DNA of 64,000 bases, from assembly GCF_006149005.1 (NCBI RefSeq), contig NZ_VBSL01000009.1:124001-188000 (forward strand), written 5' to 3'. Both the position numbers and the translations under genes were made by a program. Below the pieces are notes generated by a model that saw only the letters and a program-made list of their open reading frames with translations, made no database searches and was not told where the DNA came from. The stretch's first letter is position 1, and the number at the start of each line of letters is the position of its first letter. Origin of the DNA: Larkinella sp. C7. Lineage in GTDB: Bacteria; Bacteroidota; Bacteroidia; Cytophagales; Spirosomataceae. Positions 15,887-25,454 of the stretch are shown here, one piece after another.

Positions 15887-16801
15887 ATGGAATCTGTTCA
15901 ATATTTGGGTATTGACGTCGGCGGTACGAATGTCAAAATGGGTATTGTCGACGCACAAAGTGGCAATATTTCCAACTTTTACAGTCATGATACGGCCAGT
16001 TGGCGCGAATCAGGGCATTTTGTCGAACAATTTGCTGACGCCATTGCGCTTCAACTGTATGAACACAAGGAAATTAAGAAAGTAGGCATTGGCTTGCCCG
16101 GTATGATCAACCGGGAGCGAACCGTCCCGCTCGAAATTACGGCCATCCCCGAATTGAACGGCGTCCCGCTGGTCGAAACCCTGAACAAACGGTTTCCGGA
16201 CGTCCAGTTTTTTCTGGAAAACGACGCCAACGCGGCTGCGCTGGGCGAATTTTATTTTGCTGACGATAACATCGACGAAAATTATATTTTCATCACCCTG
16301 GGAACGGGCGTTGGTGGGGCGGCTATTATCAACAAAAAGGTATTTGTCGGCGGTGATGGCAACGCGATGGAGCCCGGCCATCTGCCTTCACGCAACAACC
16401 GCGTTCTCGAACGGAACATCGGTAAAAAAGAACTGCTGGATTTAGCCAACGAACGGCGTCAGGAGTTTGAAGGAACCACCCAACTGGCATCTGACGGAAG
16501 CATTTCAACGACCAGTCTGGTGGCGGCAGCCGCCATTGGCGACGAGCTGGCCTTGCAAATCTGGACGGAAGTGGGCGAGATGCTCGGCGACGGGCTCGTG
16601 GCCTTGATTCGGGTGCTGGACATCAAGCAAATCCTCATTGGCGGTGGCCTGTCGGCTTCTTACGACTACATTCTGCCCGCCGTGCAAAAACAACTGGACT
16701 TCTGGCTCACGCCCTATTATCAGAACGGTTTGTCGCTCAAACGCGCCACCCTCGGCAACGACGCGGGCCTGCTGGGCGCGGCATCGCTTTGTTTTGAATA
16801 G
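15887..16801 (+). CDS. ROK-family sugar kinase, glucokinase-like, without the zinc-binding cysteines
   Basis: A 304-residue ROK protein with the phosphate-binding DVGGTNVKMG motif at the N-terminus, sugar-binding ENDANAAALGE (around residues 112-122) and ATP-binding GTGVGGAAI. It most likely phosphorylates glucose or N-acetyl-sugars. Where typical ROK proteins carry GHxxx..CxCGxxGCxE, this one reads EPGHLPSRNNRVLERNIG, so the catalytic-loop His is kept but all zinc cysteines are missing. Such variants exist in Bacteroidota. It converges with murB across an inverted repeat. Confidence 0.88.
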   Translation: MESVQYLGIDVGGTNVKMGIVDAQSGNISNFYSHDTASWRESGHFVEQFADAIALQLYEHKEIKKVGIGLPGMINRERTVPLEITAIPELNGVPLVETLNKRFPDVQFFLENDANAAALGEFYFADDNIDENYIFITLGTGVGGAAIINKKVFVGGDGNAMEPGHLPSRNNRVLERNIGKKELLDLANERRQEFEGTTQLASDGSISTTSLVAAAAIGDELALQIWTEVGEMLGDGLVALIRVLDIKQILIGGGLSASYDYILPAVQKQLDFWLTPYYQNGLSLKRATLGNDAGLLGAASLCFE

Positions 16802-16803
16802 AT

Positions 16804-16919
16804 GGTTTAAACGGCTGGATGGTTAAAATGGTTAAAAATGGTCGGGAGTTGCAGGTATCCGCCAGCTTGAACCATGTTTAACATTCAAACCATTTAACCA
16901 TCCAGCCACTTCAAACCAT
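16804..16919. repeat. Long inverted repeat, element LIR-5 (bidirectional terminator position)
   Basis: An imperfect stem with indels; the exact core is 15 bp (16813-16827 with 16893-16907, word GGCTGGATGGTTAAA). Arms are made of repeats of ATGGTTTAA/ATGGTTAAA. It fills the whole space between the stop codons of the convergent ROK kinase and murB genes and could terminate both. Confidence 0.8.
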
Positions 16920-17945
16920 TCAGACAATATTCACTTCGGGATTCAGCCGAATCCCGAACCGGTCTTCCACCGATTGCTGCACCTGGTGGGCTACGTTCAG
17001 AATTTCGGCACCTGTGGCTCCTCCGTGGTTGACCAGCACGAGCGCTTGTTTGGAATGCACCCCCGCAGGACCGATGTGTTTACCTTTCCAGCCGCACTGC
17101 TCGATGAGCCAGCCCGCCGGAACTTTCATCGTCAGGTCACCGGTCGGGTAGCCGGGCAGGGTAGGATACTCGGTTTTCAGCCGGGCATAGTCGTCTTTTG
17201 AGATTTCCGGATTTTTAAAGAAGCTCCCGGCATTGCCAATTTCGGCAGGATTGGGAAGTTTGCTGCGCCGGATTCGGATGACCGCTTCACTGATCGCCTT
17301 GATGCTGAGATTGTCCTCCGACACGCCCATCGTTGCCAGCGTTTCCCGAATGGCACCGTACTCAATGTGAAAAACGGGCTGTTTGTTCAGGCGAAACGTG
17401 ACGCTGCTGATGATGTATTTTCCTTTGGCTTCGTGTTTAAAAACGCTTTCGCGGTACCCGAACCGGCATTCGGCATGATTGAAAATCCGGGTTTCGCCCG
17501 TTTGAATGTCCACCGCTTCCAGGTGGTCGAACACCTGCTCGATTTCAACGCCATACGCGCCGATGTTCTGCATGGGGGCTGCACCCGTGGTGCCGGGAAT
17601 CAGCGAGAGGTTTTCGATGCCGGCATAGCTATTTTGTACACAAAACAGAACCAGCTGGTGCCAGTTGACACCCGCGCCCGCTTTTACGAAAACGTGTGAC
17701 GCGTCTTCCCGCACCACTTTGATTCCCTGAATGGACATTTTAATAACCAGTCCCTCAAAATCACGCGTGAAAAGCAGGTTGCTGCCTCCCCCCAGAATCA
17801 GTTTGGGAGCGGCCAAAAACTCGGATACCTGGAAAAGCGTTCTCAGTTGTTCTTCGGTATCAATTTCGACCCAATAGCGGGCTTTCGCGTCGATTCCGAA
17901 TGTGTTATAGGATTTCAGCGATACGTGGCTCTGAATATCTAGCAT
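16920..17945 (-). CDS. murB: UDP-N-acetylenolpyruvoylglucosamine reductase
   Basis: A 341-residue type I MurB that reduces UDP-GlcNAc-enolpyruvate to UDP-MurNAc with NADPH in peptidoglycan synthesis. It shows the FAD-binding LGGGSNLLF, the SLIPGTTGAAPMQNIGAYG block, the Tyr-containing FGYRESVFK insert typical of type I enzymes, the proton-donor Ser in GNAGSFFKNP, and the terminal Glu in LNPEVNIV. I start at ATG 17945 (MLDIQSHVSLKSYNTFGI); the frame stays open upstream, but those 43 residues look non-coding and run into the promoter of the next gene. Confidence 0.96.
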   Translation of the reverse strand: MLDIQSHVSLKSYNTFGIDAKARYWVEIDTEEQLRTLFQVSEFLAAPKLILGGGSNLLFTRDFEGLVIKMSIQGIKVVREDASHVFVKAGAGVNWHQLVLFCVQNSYAGIENLSLIPGTTGAAPMQNIGAYGVEIEQVFDHLEAVDIQTGETRIFNHAECRFGYRESVFKHEAKGKYIISSVTFRLNKQPVFHIEYGAIRETLATMGVSEDNLSIKAISEAVIRIRRSKLPNPAEIGNAGSFFKNPEISKDDYARLKTEYPTLPGYPTGDLTMKVPAGWLIEQCGWKGKHIGPAGVHSKQALVLVNHGGATGAEILNVAHQVQQSVEDRFGIRLNPEVNIV

Positions 17946-18036
17946 GGGGTAGCGTAAGAATGCTACCTCAAAGTAAGTAAAAAGAAGGGAAAACGTTGGT
18001 ATGTTGGCGGTATTGCTCAACAAGATAGCGTTCGGA

Positions 18037-18067
18037 TTGTTGCATAACCAGATAGTTGCTAAATTTG
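18037..18067 (+). promoter_or_regulatory. Promoter of the SPOR lipoprotein gene
   Basis: A TTG at 18037-18039 and TAAATTTG at 18060-18067 are 20 nt apart, matching the Bacteroidota -33/-7 pattern. The ATG follows within about 11 nt of the -7 element (18078), or 18090 if the second ATG is used. Confidence 0.6.
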
Positions 18068-18077
18068 CAAACAAGGG

Positions 18078-18686
18078 ATGAAAGCACAGATGTATAAAAT
18101 TGGGTCGGATAGCGCGTTTATCCTGGTAGTTTTGGTCGGACTGTCGGGCTTGATCAGCTCGTGTGCCTCATCGAAAAAGACGGCGTCCCGGTCGTCGTCC
18201 TCTTCCTCGACAGATTACAATACATATAATTACGATTTGTCGGCTACCCGTCCGAAGTACAACACCACCGTACCCGCAACAGCCTCCAAACCATTACCTT
18301 CCACCCCGCCCGCCCGCCCGGCTTCCGAAACCCGCCGGACCCTGCCCATGGCCGAGCCTCTGCACATCAACAAAAAACTGGATGCCATACTGGACACTAT
18401 TTCAGTCAAAAACCGCTCCATCCGGTATGCGCAAGGGTATCGAATCCAGGTGTATGTTGGTGACCAGCGGGCCGAGGTGGATCGCGTCAAACGGTTTACC
18501 TACCAGAATTTTCCGGAATTGAACCCCTATACGACGTACCGACAGCCAACATACCGGCTGAAAGTGGGCGATTTCATGCGTCGGCTCGATGCCGAGCGGT
18601 ATTTGGCCCAACTGCGTCAGCAGTTTTCGTCGGCGACGCTTTTGCCCGATCGAATCGAGATTAGAAGAAGTTTATCCATTAAATAG
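18078..18686 (+). CDS. SPOR-domain lipoprotein
   Basis: A 202-residue protein with a lipoprotein signal (LVGLSGLISSCASS), a long Ser/Thr/Pro-rich linker (about 30-95), and a C-terminal SPOR fold (about 115-200: YRIQVYVGDQRAEVDRVKRF, then YRLKVGDFMRRLDAERYLAQL). SPOR domains bind denuded septal glycan, so the protein is probably tethered to a membrane and recruited to the division site. ATG 18090 (MYKIGSD) is an equally possible start. gmd follows after 41 bp and may be cotranscribed. Confidence 0.85.
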   Translation: MKAQMYKIGSDSAFILVVLVGLSGLISSCASSKKTASRSSSSSSTDYNTYNYDLSATRPKYNTTVPATASKPLPSTPPARPASETRRTLPMAEPLHINKKLDAILDTISVKNRSIRYAQGYRIQVYVGDQRAEVDRVKRFTYQNFPELNPYTTYRQPTYRLKVGDFMRRLDAERYLAQLRQQFSSATLLPDRIEIRRSLSIK

Positions 18687-18727
18687 CGATAAACTATATT
18701 TTTTGTAGTCAGTCTTTACAATAATCT

Positions 18728-19840
18728 ATGAAAAAAGCACTCATTACCGGAATTACCGGCCAGGACGGCGCTTATTTAGCGGAACTGCTCCTGTCGAAGG
18801 GATACGAAGTTCATGGTATCAAACGCCGGAGTTCGCTGTTTAACACCCAGCGGATCGATCATATTTACGAAGATCCACACGAGAAACACGTGCGGTTTGT
18901 GCTACACTACGGTGATTTGTCCGACTCGACTAACATCATCCGGATTATTCAGGAAGTTCAGCCGGATGAAATCTATAACCTGGGAGCAATGTCGCACGTT
19001 CGGGTGAGTTTTGATGAACCTGAGTACACGGCACACGTCGACGGAATTGGCACATTGCGGATTCTGGAAGCCGTTCGATTGCTGGGGTTGAGCAACAAAA
19101 CCCGCATCTATCAGGCTTCAACTTCGGAATTATATGGTGGGGTTCAGGGACATGCTCAATCCGAAGCGACCCCTTTCTATCCCCGTTCTCCCTACGCCGT
19201 TGCCAAACTCTACGGCTACTGGATTACGGTCAATTACCGGGAAGCCTACGGCATGTATGCCTGTAACGGGATTCTGTTCAACCACGAATCACCCCTGCGC
19301 GGGGAGACGTTTGTTACCCGGAAAATCACGCGGGCCGTGGCCCGGATTGCATTGGGTTTGCAGGACAAAGTATTCATGGGCAACCTGGACGCACAACGCG
19401 ACTGGGGCCACGCCAAGGATTACGTCGAAGCGATGTGGCTCATGCTGCAGCAGGAAACCCCGGAAGACTTTGTGATTGCTACCGGAAAAACCACTCACAT
19501 CCGCGATTTTATCCGGATGGCTTTTGCCGAAATCGGCGTCGAACTGGAGTTCAAGGGCGAGGGCGTCAACGAAACCGGTGTGGTAGTCAAGTCGACCAAC
19601 CCCAGCTATCCCATTGAAGTGGGCCGCGAACTGGTCTGCATCGATGAACGGTATTTCCGCCCGACGGAAGTGGATCTGCTCCTCGGTGATCCGACCAAAG
19701 CCATGACCAAACTGGGCTGGAAACCGAAATACGATTTGGCTGCTTTGGTGAAAGAAATGGTTATTGCCGACATCGAATTGTTCCAACGTGACCAGTTGCT
19801 GGAGAAAAGCGGTCACCGGGTCATGAATTATTTCGAGTAA
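18728..19840 (+). CDS. gmd: GDP-mannose 4,6-dehydratase
   Basis: A 370-residue extended SDR that converts GDP-mannose to GDP-4-keto-6-deoxymannose, the entry to GDP-fucose and related sugars. Visible: [16 protein letters not shown] with GIKRRSS (NADP-binding), YNLGAMSHV, the catalytic Thr in STSELYG, catalytic YAVAK, and the [16 protein letters not shown] substrate loop. Length and motifs are typical. No fucose synthase (fcl) is adjacent. The gene ends before a strong terminator. Confidence 0.97.
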   Translation: MKKALITGITGQDGAYLAELLLSKGYEVHGIKRRSSLFNTQRIDHIYEDPHEKHVRFVLHYGDLSDSTNIIRIIQEVQPDEIYNLGAMSHVRVSFDEPEYTAHVDGIGTLRILEAVRLLGLSNKTRIYQASTSELYGGVQGHAQSEATPFYPRSPYAVAKLYGYWITVNYREAYGMYACNGILFNHESPLRGETFVTRKITRAVARIALGLQDKVFMGNLDAQRDWGHAKDYVEAMWLMLQQETPEDFVIATGKTTHIRDFIRMAFAEIGVELEFKGEGVNETGVVVKSTNPSYPIEVGRELVCIDERYFRPTEVDLLLGDPTKAMTKLGWKPKYDLAALVKEMVIADIELFQRDQLLEKSGHRVMNYFE

Positions 19841-19862
19841 ATTACGCACGAAAGCTCTTATA

Positions 19863-19900
19863 CAAAAGCCGCCGGTTCTCAGAACCGGCGGCTTTTGTAT
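19863..19900. terminator. Strong rho-independent terminator after gmd
   Basis: AAAAGCCGCCGGTTCT and AGAACCGGCGGCTTTT form a near-perfect 16-bp stem. It lies between the convergent gmd and htrA genes, has A/T runs on both sides and should work in both directions. Confidence 0.9.
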
Positions 19901-19924
19901 GAACCCGAAAACACACTTGATACT

Positions 19925-21457
19925 TTATACCGGCACGGCGTAGTAATACATCCGGGAACTGTTCGGATACATTCCGATCAGCATCAGGCCTTCACCTTCT
20001 TTGGTGGTGTTCAGTGCCGTTTGCAGATCTTTCACCGTGCGGACAACTTTTCCGTTGGCTTTCACAATGATGAAACCTTCTTCGATGTCGGTTTCGGACA
20101 TTTTCCCTTCCCGAATCCGCTTCACCCGAACACCGCCGTCAACACCCAGCCGTTTGGCATCGGTTGCGGCCAGTTCTTCAAAGTCGGCTCCCAGCGAACC
20201 CAGGGTGGCGGCTGAATTTGAAGCAGAAATGTTGTCGCTTTTCTTGATGATGTCGCGACCTCCGTTGCGGTTCCGCAGTTCGACGCGGAAATCCCGCAGA
20301 TCGCCATTCCGGTTTACGGTCATCGCAATGACATCACCCGGGCGACGACGGCCGATGATTTCGCGCATTTGAGCGTCGGAATCCACATTCTGGCCTTCCA
20401 TCTTCACGATCACGTCACCTTTCTTCAAACCAGCCGACGCTGAGGCACCGCCTTCCACGACTTCGTTGATGTAGATCCCACGACCAATTTTAGAACCCAG
20501 TTCCTGTGCTCGCAGGCTATTCAGTTCAACCGGAATGATGCCCAGGTAGCCCCGTTGTACGTTGCCATATTTAACCAGGTCAGCCGAAACTTTTTTCACC
20601 AAGGAAACCGGAACGGCAAAACCGTATCCACTATAATACCCCGTAGCTGAAGCAATGGCCGAGTTGATACCGACCAGTTCACCACGCAGGTTGACCAGTG
20701 CCCCACCGGAATTACCGGGGTTGATAGCGGCATCAGTCTGGATGAAGGCTTCGACCGGCGAATCCGGTTTGGCGTCGTTGCGGTCGATATTCTGATCCAG
20801 AATACCAATCCGACGGCTTTTGGCGCTCACAATACCGGCTGTAACCGTCGATTCCAGATCCAGCGGATAACCCACGGCCAACACCCACTCACCGAGTTTC
20901 AGCGCATCCGAATCACCCAGGGTAATGGAAGGCAGATTTTTGGCATTCACCTGAATTACGGCCAGATCGGTCAGCGGGTCGGTTCCAATCACTTTCGCCT
21001 TGAAACTGCGCTTGTCGGTCAGAATCACTTCCACTTCGTCGGCACCCTGTACGACGTGGTTGTTCGTAACAATGTAGCCGTCCTGGCTAATGATGACGCC
21101 GGAGCCGGATGCCTGACCGCGTTGCCGTTGCGGGGCACCGCCGTTGCCACCCCGGCCAAATTCGTCCCCAAAGAAGTCACGGAAAATATCCGGAATCTGC
21201 TGTTGGCGAACCGTACGGGTCATAGTCGTTTTGATGTGTACTACCGCCGGTGTAGTGGCTTCGGCAGCGTAGGTAAAATCACCCGGAGCGCCCTGAGGCC
21301 CGGTCAATGCCGCCAACCGGCCCGTAGGGGTAGGAGTTGGTGACGATTCGTTAAAAATTACATCCTGCTTATTAAATCCTAAGAAGTTATAAGCGGCCAA
21401 TGTAACAAAGCTTGACAGCAGAGCGATGATCGCTAACGTTTTCCAGTTGTTTTTCAT
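19925..21457 (-). CDS. Periplasmic Do/HtrA-type serine protease
   Basis: A 510-residue DegP/HtrA protease-chaperone of the periplasm. A signal anchor covers about residues 7-27. The trypsin-like domain has the full triad: His134 (TNNHVV), Asp164 (LTDLAV) and Ser250 (GNSGGAL). Two PDZ domains follow (about 300-395, with ELGSKIGRGIYINEV, and about 410-505). Such proteases degrade misfolded envelope proteins. It stands alone, convergent with gmd; the 429-bp region upstream has several TGACA/TGTCA words that may be stress operators. Confidence 0.96.
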   Translation of the reverse strand: MKNNWKTLAIIALLSSFVTLAAYNFLGFNKQDVIFNESSPTPTPTGRLAALTGPQGAPGDFTYAAEATTPAVVHIKTTMTRTVRQQQIPDIFRDFFGDEFGRGGNGGAPQRQRGQASGSGVIISQDGYIVTNNHVVQGADEVEVILTDKRSFKAKVIGTDPLTDLAVIQVNAKNLPSITLGDSDALKLGEWVLAVGYPLDLESTVTAGIVSAKSRRIGILDQNIDRNDAKPDSPVEAFIQTDAAINPGNSGGALVNLRGELVGINSAIASATGYYSGYGFAVPVSLVKKVSADLVKYGNVQRGYLGIIPVELNSLRAQELGSKIGRGIYINEVVEGGASASAGLKKGDVIVKMEGQNVDSDAQMREIIGRRRPGDVIAMTVNRNGDLRDFRVELRNRNGGRDIIKKSDNISASNSAATLGSLGADFEELAATDAKRLGVDGGVRVKRIREGKMSETDIEEGFIIVKANGKVVRTVKDLQTALNTTKEGEGLMLIGMYPNSSRMYYYAVPV

Positions 21458-21886
21458 GACTTGATTCTAAAAATGGGTCGTTTACTGTTTTCGTACCAGT
21501 TCCCCAAGATAACGAAATCTGCTTTTCCAAAAATTCGCTTTTTTAACGCAATTAACAAATTTTAACAGGCGAATGTTGGCTGGCTGCGCCGTTGAGACAA
21601 GAGATGGAGAGCCAGTGAAAATCACAATTTTCAGTTATTGGGTTGTTGGTCAGAAATCAGAGGTATAGCACCCTAGTTACAACATCCATACCAGTCCAAT
21701 GTTTAGAGAAATTTATGTCATTATGACGGGAATGTTTGTTTATTTTAGACGACAACCAGGTCAGTTTGACAGGTGGTTTTTAGCTACCAGGGGTGACATT
21801 TGATAAAATGACACAAAATACCGAAGGTTGGTGCAGAAACGAATTGTCCGGAAACCTGATCGGGAAGGGGGGGGAGATGCCGGATT
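21458..21886. other. Intergenic region upstream of htrA
   Basis: This 429-bp stretch has no credible gene. It carries a palindrome GTCATTATGAC (21717-21727), TTGACA near 21766 and two TGACA words in GTGACATTTGATAAAATGACAC-like order (21794 and 21809; spacing 15). On the minus strand a TATCTTGG word near 21503-21510 could be the htrA -7 element. Confidence 0.45.
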
Positions 21887-22669
21887 TTAATTGGAAACCG
21901 GCTTCATCTGCAATTGCTCACAGGCTTTTTCGGCGGCCGACTGTTCGGCTTTTTTCTTGCTGTAGCCACTGCCCTGGGCAAACGGTTCGTCGTTGACCGT
22001 TACCTGCGAGATGAATTCGCGGAAGTGGTTGTTTCCGCGTTCAGAAATAATGATAAATTCTACTTTTTTGCCTTCCCGTTGCGCCCACTCGATCAGGCGG
22101 CTTTTGAAATTGGCGTTGTTACTGATCAGGGCTTCGAGGTCATAATGGCCCAGTAACTCCTTGAGAATGAACCGACGCGTAAACCGGAATCCTTTGTCAA
22201 GATAAATGGCACCGACCAGCGCTTCGAGCGCGTCGCCGTACATGGAGGTGCGGGAAGGAACAATTCCCCGGTTGCGGCTGCCGTCGTATTCGATCAGGTT
22301 TTCGAGACCGATTTTCCGGGCAATGCCGTTAAGGGTTTCCCGGTTGACAATCCGGGAGCGGATTTCGGTCAGGAAGCCTTCGTCTTTATACGGAAATTTT
22401 TTGAAGAGAAACTCGGCAATCACCATGCCTAAAACCGCATCGCCCAGGTATTCCAGCCGTTCGTTGGATTCTTTGAAGCCCTTGATCGCCGTTTCTTTCG
22501 AGGCCGAGGTGTGCCGGAAGGCGAGTTGATACAGGCCGACGTTGGAAGGCGCTTCGCCAATGATGTGTTCAACGGAGCGCTTAAATTTTTTGCGTTCGCT
22601 GTTGCCCAGCCGAAACCGGAAAAAACTGCGAATAGGCTCGAAGAAGGTGTTGGCTGAAGCGGCTGGCAC
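21887..22669 (-). CDS. rnc: Ribonuclease III
   Basis: A 260-residue RNase III that cuts double-stranded RNA in rRNA and mRNA processing. The signature NERLEYLGDAVLG gives the catalytic acidic residues, and MYGDALEALVGAIYLD the second metal-binding set; a dsRNA-binding domain covers the last 70 residues (SRLIEWAQREGKK to KKAEQSAAEKACEQL). The start is a GTG at 22669, eight bases after the fabF stop, and no upstream ATG fits. Order acpP-fabF-rnc is a widely conserved operon. Confidence 0.96.
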   Translation of the reverse strand: MPAASANTFFEPIRSFFRFRLGNSERKKFKRSVEHIIGEAPSNVGLYQLAFRHTSASKETAIKGFKESNERLEYLGDAVLGMVIAEFLFKKFPYKDEGFLTEIRSRIVNRETLNGIARKIGLENLIEYDGSRNRGIVPSRTSMYGDALEALVGAIYLDKGFRFTRRFILKELLGHYDLEALISNNANFKSRLIEWAQREGKKVEFIIISERGNNHFREFISQVTVNDEPFAQGSGYSKKKAEQSAAEKACEQLQMKPVSN

Positions 22670-22677
22670 GCGGCTGT

Positions 22678-23931
22678 TTATGACTCAAGTTTGCGAAATA
22701 TCACGGAAAAATTATGACCCCCGAACCCAAACGTATTACTCAAAGCAACGTCGATGGTTCTTTTCTGGGCTTCGTTGAACGTAAAGTTCAGCTTCGGGTT
22801 AAATTGTTCGTCGTCGGTAAAATGGTTGATGGTCGGTGGAACAATACCGTATTTCATCGCCATCAGACAGGCAATGGCTTCAATGGCCCCGGCCGCCCCC
22901 AGCAGGTGACCCGTCATCGACTTGGTGCTGCTGATGTTGACTTTATAGGCATGGTCGCCAAAAACTTTTTCAATCGCTGTCGCTTCGCTGACGTCGCCCA
23001 AAGGCGTCGACGTTCCGTGTACGTTGATATAGTCGATGTCTTCCGGCCGAATCTGGGCGTCGTCGAGCGCATCTTTCATCACATTGAGTGCGCCTAACCC
23101 TTCGGGGTGCGGTGCCGTAATGTGGTAGGCATCGGACGACATGCCTCCGCCGATCAGTTCGGCGTAAATCTTGGCACCCCGCGCTTTTGCGTGTTCATAC
23201 TCTTCCAGAATGAGGGCTCCGGCCCCTTCGCCCAGCACAAAACCGTCGCGGTCTTTGTCAAACGGCCGTGAAGCCGTTTCCGGCGACTCGTTTCGTTCCG
23301 ACAAGGCCCGGAGCGCATTGAACCCGCCGACACCCGCTTCGGTTACGGCGGCTTCAGAACCGCCGGAAATGGCGATGTTCAGCCGTCCCAGCCGAATGAA
23401 GTTGAAGGCGTCGATCATGGCGTTGGTCGCCGAAGCGCAGGCCGAAACCGTCACGTAATTGACACCGTGAAAACCGTAGCGAATCGAGAGCATGCCCGAT
23501 GCACTGTCGGCAATCATTTTCGGAATGAAGAATGGATTGTAACGGGGAGTGCCATCGCCGGTGGCGTAATTCTTTACTTCGTCTTCGAAGGTTTTGAGCC
23601 CTCCGATTCCTGAACCCCAGATGACACCGGCTTTGTTTAGATCGAGCTTGGTGAGGTCAAGCCCGGCGTCTTTCACCGCTTCGTCGCCCACAATGAGGGC
23701 GTACTGGGCAAAAGGGTCCATCTTACGAGCGTCCTGACGAGGGATGAACTGGTTGATATCCAGGTTCTTGATTTCGCAGGCGAATTTTGTCCGAAATTTT
23801 TCGGCATTGAATTTAGTAATCGGACCGGCGCCACTTACACCGGCAGATAAGCCGTTCCAGAACTCTTGTACTGTATTACCAATCGGCGTAAGAGCGCCCA
23901 GGCCGGTGATTACTACTCGTTTAAAAGGCAT
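22678..23931 (-). CDS. fabF: 3-oxoacyl-[acyl-carrier-protein] synthase II
   Basis: A 417-residue KAS II that elongates acyl-ACP with malonyl-ACP. The nucleophile Cys sits in VSACASATNAM, and the two active-site His in HGTSTPLGD and SMTGHLLGAAG. Length and end (NTFGFGGHNFSVIF) are typical. It follows acpP by 24 bp and precedes rnc by 8 bp, as in many bacteria. Confidence 0.98.
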   Translation of the reverse strand: MPFKRVVITGLGALTPIGNTVQEFWNGLSAGVSGAGPITKFNAEKFRTKFACEIKNLDINQFIPRQDARKMDPFAQYALIVGDEAVKDAGLDLTKLDLNKAGVIWGSGIGGLKTFEDEVKNYATGDGTPRYNPFFIPKMIADSASGMLSIRYGFHGVNYVTVSACASATNAMIDAFNFIRLGRLNIAISGGSEAAVTEAGVGGFNALRALSERNESPETASRPFDKDRDGFVLGEGAGALILEEYEHAKARGAKIYAELIGGGMSSDAYHITAPHPEGLGALNVMKDALDDAQIRPEDIDYINVHGTSTPLGDVSEATAIEKVFGDHAYKVNISSTKSMTGHLLGAAGAIEAIACLMAMKYGIVPPTINHFTDDEQFNPKLNFTFNEAQKRTIDVALSNTFGFGGHNFSVIFRKLES

Positions 23932-23955
23932 AGAATGAACTACAAAAAGAAAAGC

Positions 23956-24192
23956 TTATTTCACATTCTCTTCCAGGTACGTAATGGCCTGGCCTACCGT
24001 ACCAATGTTTTCCGCCTGATCGTCCGGAATAGAGATGTTAAACTCTTTTTCAAATTCCATAATCAGTTCAACGGTGTCGAGCGAATCAGCGCCCAGATCA
24101 TTAGTGAAGCTGGCTTCCGGCGTTACCTCCGATTCTTCAACACCCAGTTTTTCAACAATGATTGCTTTTACTTTGTCTGCAATTTCTGACAT
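23956..24192 (-). CDS. acpP: Acyl carrier protein
   Basis: A 78-residue ACP with the phosphopantetheine attachment Ser in [12 protein letters not shown]. It carries acyl chains for fatty acid synthesis. I start at ATG 24192 (MSEIADKVK); the frame remains open further upstream, but that stretch contains the promoter. First gene of acpP-fabF-rnc. Confidence 0.98.
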   Translation of the reverse strand: MSEIADKVKAIIVEKLGVEESEVTPEASFTNDLGADSLDTVELIMEFEKEFNISIPDDQAENIGTVGQAITYLEENVK

Positions 24193-24224
24193 TTCTGTAT
24201 GCGTTTGGGGTTCTAAAAACTGTG

Positions 24225-24256
24225 CAAAGAAAGAGATTAAAAACAGTATTGTCAAA
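24225..24256 (-). promoter_or_regulatory. Promoter of acpP-fabF-rnc
   Basis: On the minus strand TTTG (24253-24256) and TTTCTTTG (24225-24232) are separated by 20 nt, close to the Bacteroidota -33/-7 pattern (the -7 has TT in place of TA). The leader would be about 25 nt. Confidence 0.6.
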
Positions 24257-24585
24257 TAATTTTTTCTATCGAAAATCGTTTAAAAGTGCTTGGTTTTTTT
24301 TGTAAAAAGACAGATTAACAGCTTATTACAAAATAAAATTGTATTTACCAACCGAACTACCGTCCCGGTACCAACTCGATCACCAGACGGCCAAATGAAG
24401 TAGCTCCGGTTTCGTCGAATGGCCCAACAATCTATCAAAATGGCAATAAACGACTTAAATTTCAGATTAGTCGCTCCCAAAGCGGCCAGAACCGGTAAAA
24501 GTTAGCGAAAGTGCGATTTTGACAGGACTGAACCGTTCAAAGTGGGCTAATTGTGTAGTTTTGTACGAAAACCTCAAAAACGCCT
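24257..24585. other. Divergent intergenic region acpP / kdsA
   Basis: An AT-rich 330-bp stretch with the acpP promoter at its left and a TAGTTTTG -7 word for kdsA at its right. A short open frame on the minus strand (24280-24480) has no coding character. No RNA gene recognised. Confidence 0.45.
24556..24563 (+). promoter_or_regulatory. -7 promoter element of kdsA
   Basis: TAGTTTTG matches TAnnTTTG and lies 22 nt before the GTG start at 24586. No good -33 element is seen. Confidence 0.45.
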
Positions 24586-25395
24586 GTGAAGATTGCCAAA
24601 CTAAAACATACCGATTCTGGCAACTTTTTCCTGATTGCGGGACCCTGCGCCATCGAAAGCCGCGAAATGGCCCTGGAAATTGCCGAAAAACTGGTCGCCC
24701 TAACGGATCGACTCCGGATTCCGTTTCTGTTCAAAGGCTCCTACCGCAAAGCGAACCGGACAAAACTGGATTCTTTTACCGGCATCGGCGATCGTTTAGC
24801 CCTCGAAATTCTCAGAGAAGTGGGCGAGCGGTTCCAGGTTCCGACCGTCACGGATTTCCACGAATCGCACGAGGCCGCGATGGCGGCAGAGTACGTGGAT
24901 GTGCTGCAAATTCCGGCATTTTTGTGCCGACAAACCGATATGCTCACCGCAGCCGCCCAAACCGGGAAAGTGGTCAACATCAAAAAAGGACAATTTATGT
25001 CGGGCGATTCGATGGCTTTTGCCGTTGAAAAAGTGAAGTCGGTTTATCCGGATGCGGAAGTGTTTCTGACCGACCGGGGCAACTCGTTCGGGTACGGCGA
25101 TCTGGTGGTCGATTATCGAAACCTGCCGATGATGCAGGCTCATGGCGTTCCGGTGGTAATGGACTGTACGCACTCGCTGCAACAGCCCAACCAGTCGTCG
25201 GGCGTCACGGGCGGAAAACCGGCCCTGATTGCCACCATCGCCAAAGCCGCCATTGCTGTAGGGGCCGACGGTCTGTTTATCGAAACTCACCCCAACCCGT
25301 CGGAAGCTAAATCGGATGGGGCCAATATGTTGCCGCTGAGTCAGTTGGAAGGTTTGCTGGAGAAACTGGTCCGGATTCGGCAAGCCATATCCTGA
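24586..25395 (+). CDS. kdsA: 3-deoxy-8-phosphooctulonate synthase
   Basis: A 269-residue KDO-8-phosphate synthase that condenses phosphoenolpyruvate with arabinose-5-phosphate for lipid A-core synthesis. Recognisable blocks are AGPCAIESREMALEIAE, FKGSYRKANRTKLDSFTG, VVMDCTHSLQQP and IETHPNPSEAKSDGAN. The start codon is GTG at 24586. The asparagine in KANRTK marks the metal-independent class. Lone gene, followed after 59 bp by kduI. Confidence 0.97.
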   Translation: MKIAKLKHTDSGNFFLIAGPCAIESREMALEIAEKLVALTDRLRIPFLFKGSYRKANRTKLDSFTGIGDRLALEILREVGERFQVPTVTDFHESHEAAMAAEYVDVLQIPAFLCRQTDMLTAAAQTGKVVNIKKGQFMSGDSMAFAVEKVKSVYPDAEVFLTDRGNSFGYGDLVVDYRNLPMMQAHGVPVVMDCTHSLQQPNQSSGVTGGKPALIATIAKAAIAVGADGLFIETHPNPSEAKSDGANMLPLSQLEGLLEKLVRIRQAIS

Positions 25396-25454
25396 CCGAT
25401 AACAGTAGAAAAAACCGCTCTAGCCCTCTATTCACAAACTGATCTTATTCATCC

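Noticed and set aside
17946-18074. 43-residue N-terminal extension of MurB
   Set aside because: No MurB homology; contains promoter-like sequence for the divergent gene. ATG 17945 gives the normal N-terminus.
21793-21996. 67-codon frame upstream of rnc
   Set aside because: Half of it is antisense to rnc and the rest is the TGACA-rich regulatory stretch; no coding character.
24280-24480. 66-codon frame between acpP and kdsA
   Set aside because: AT-rich, no homology, no start signal; overlaps the intergenic promoter region.
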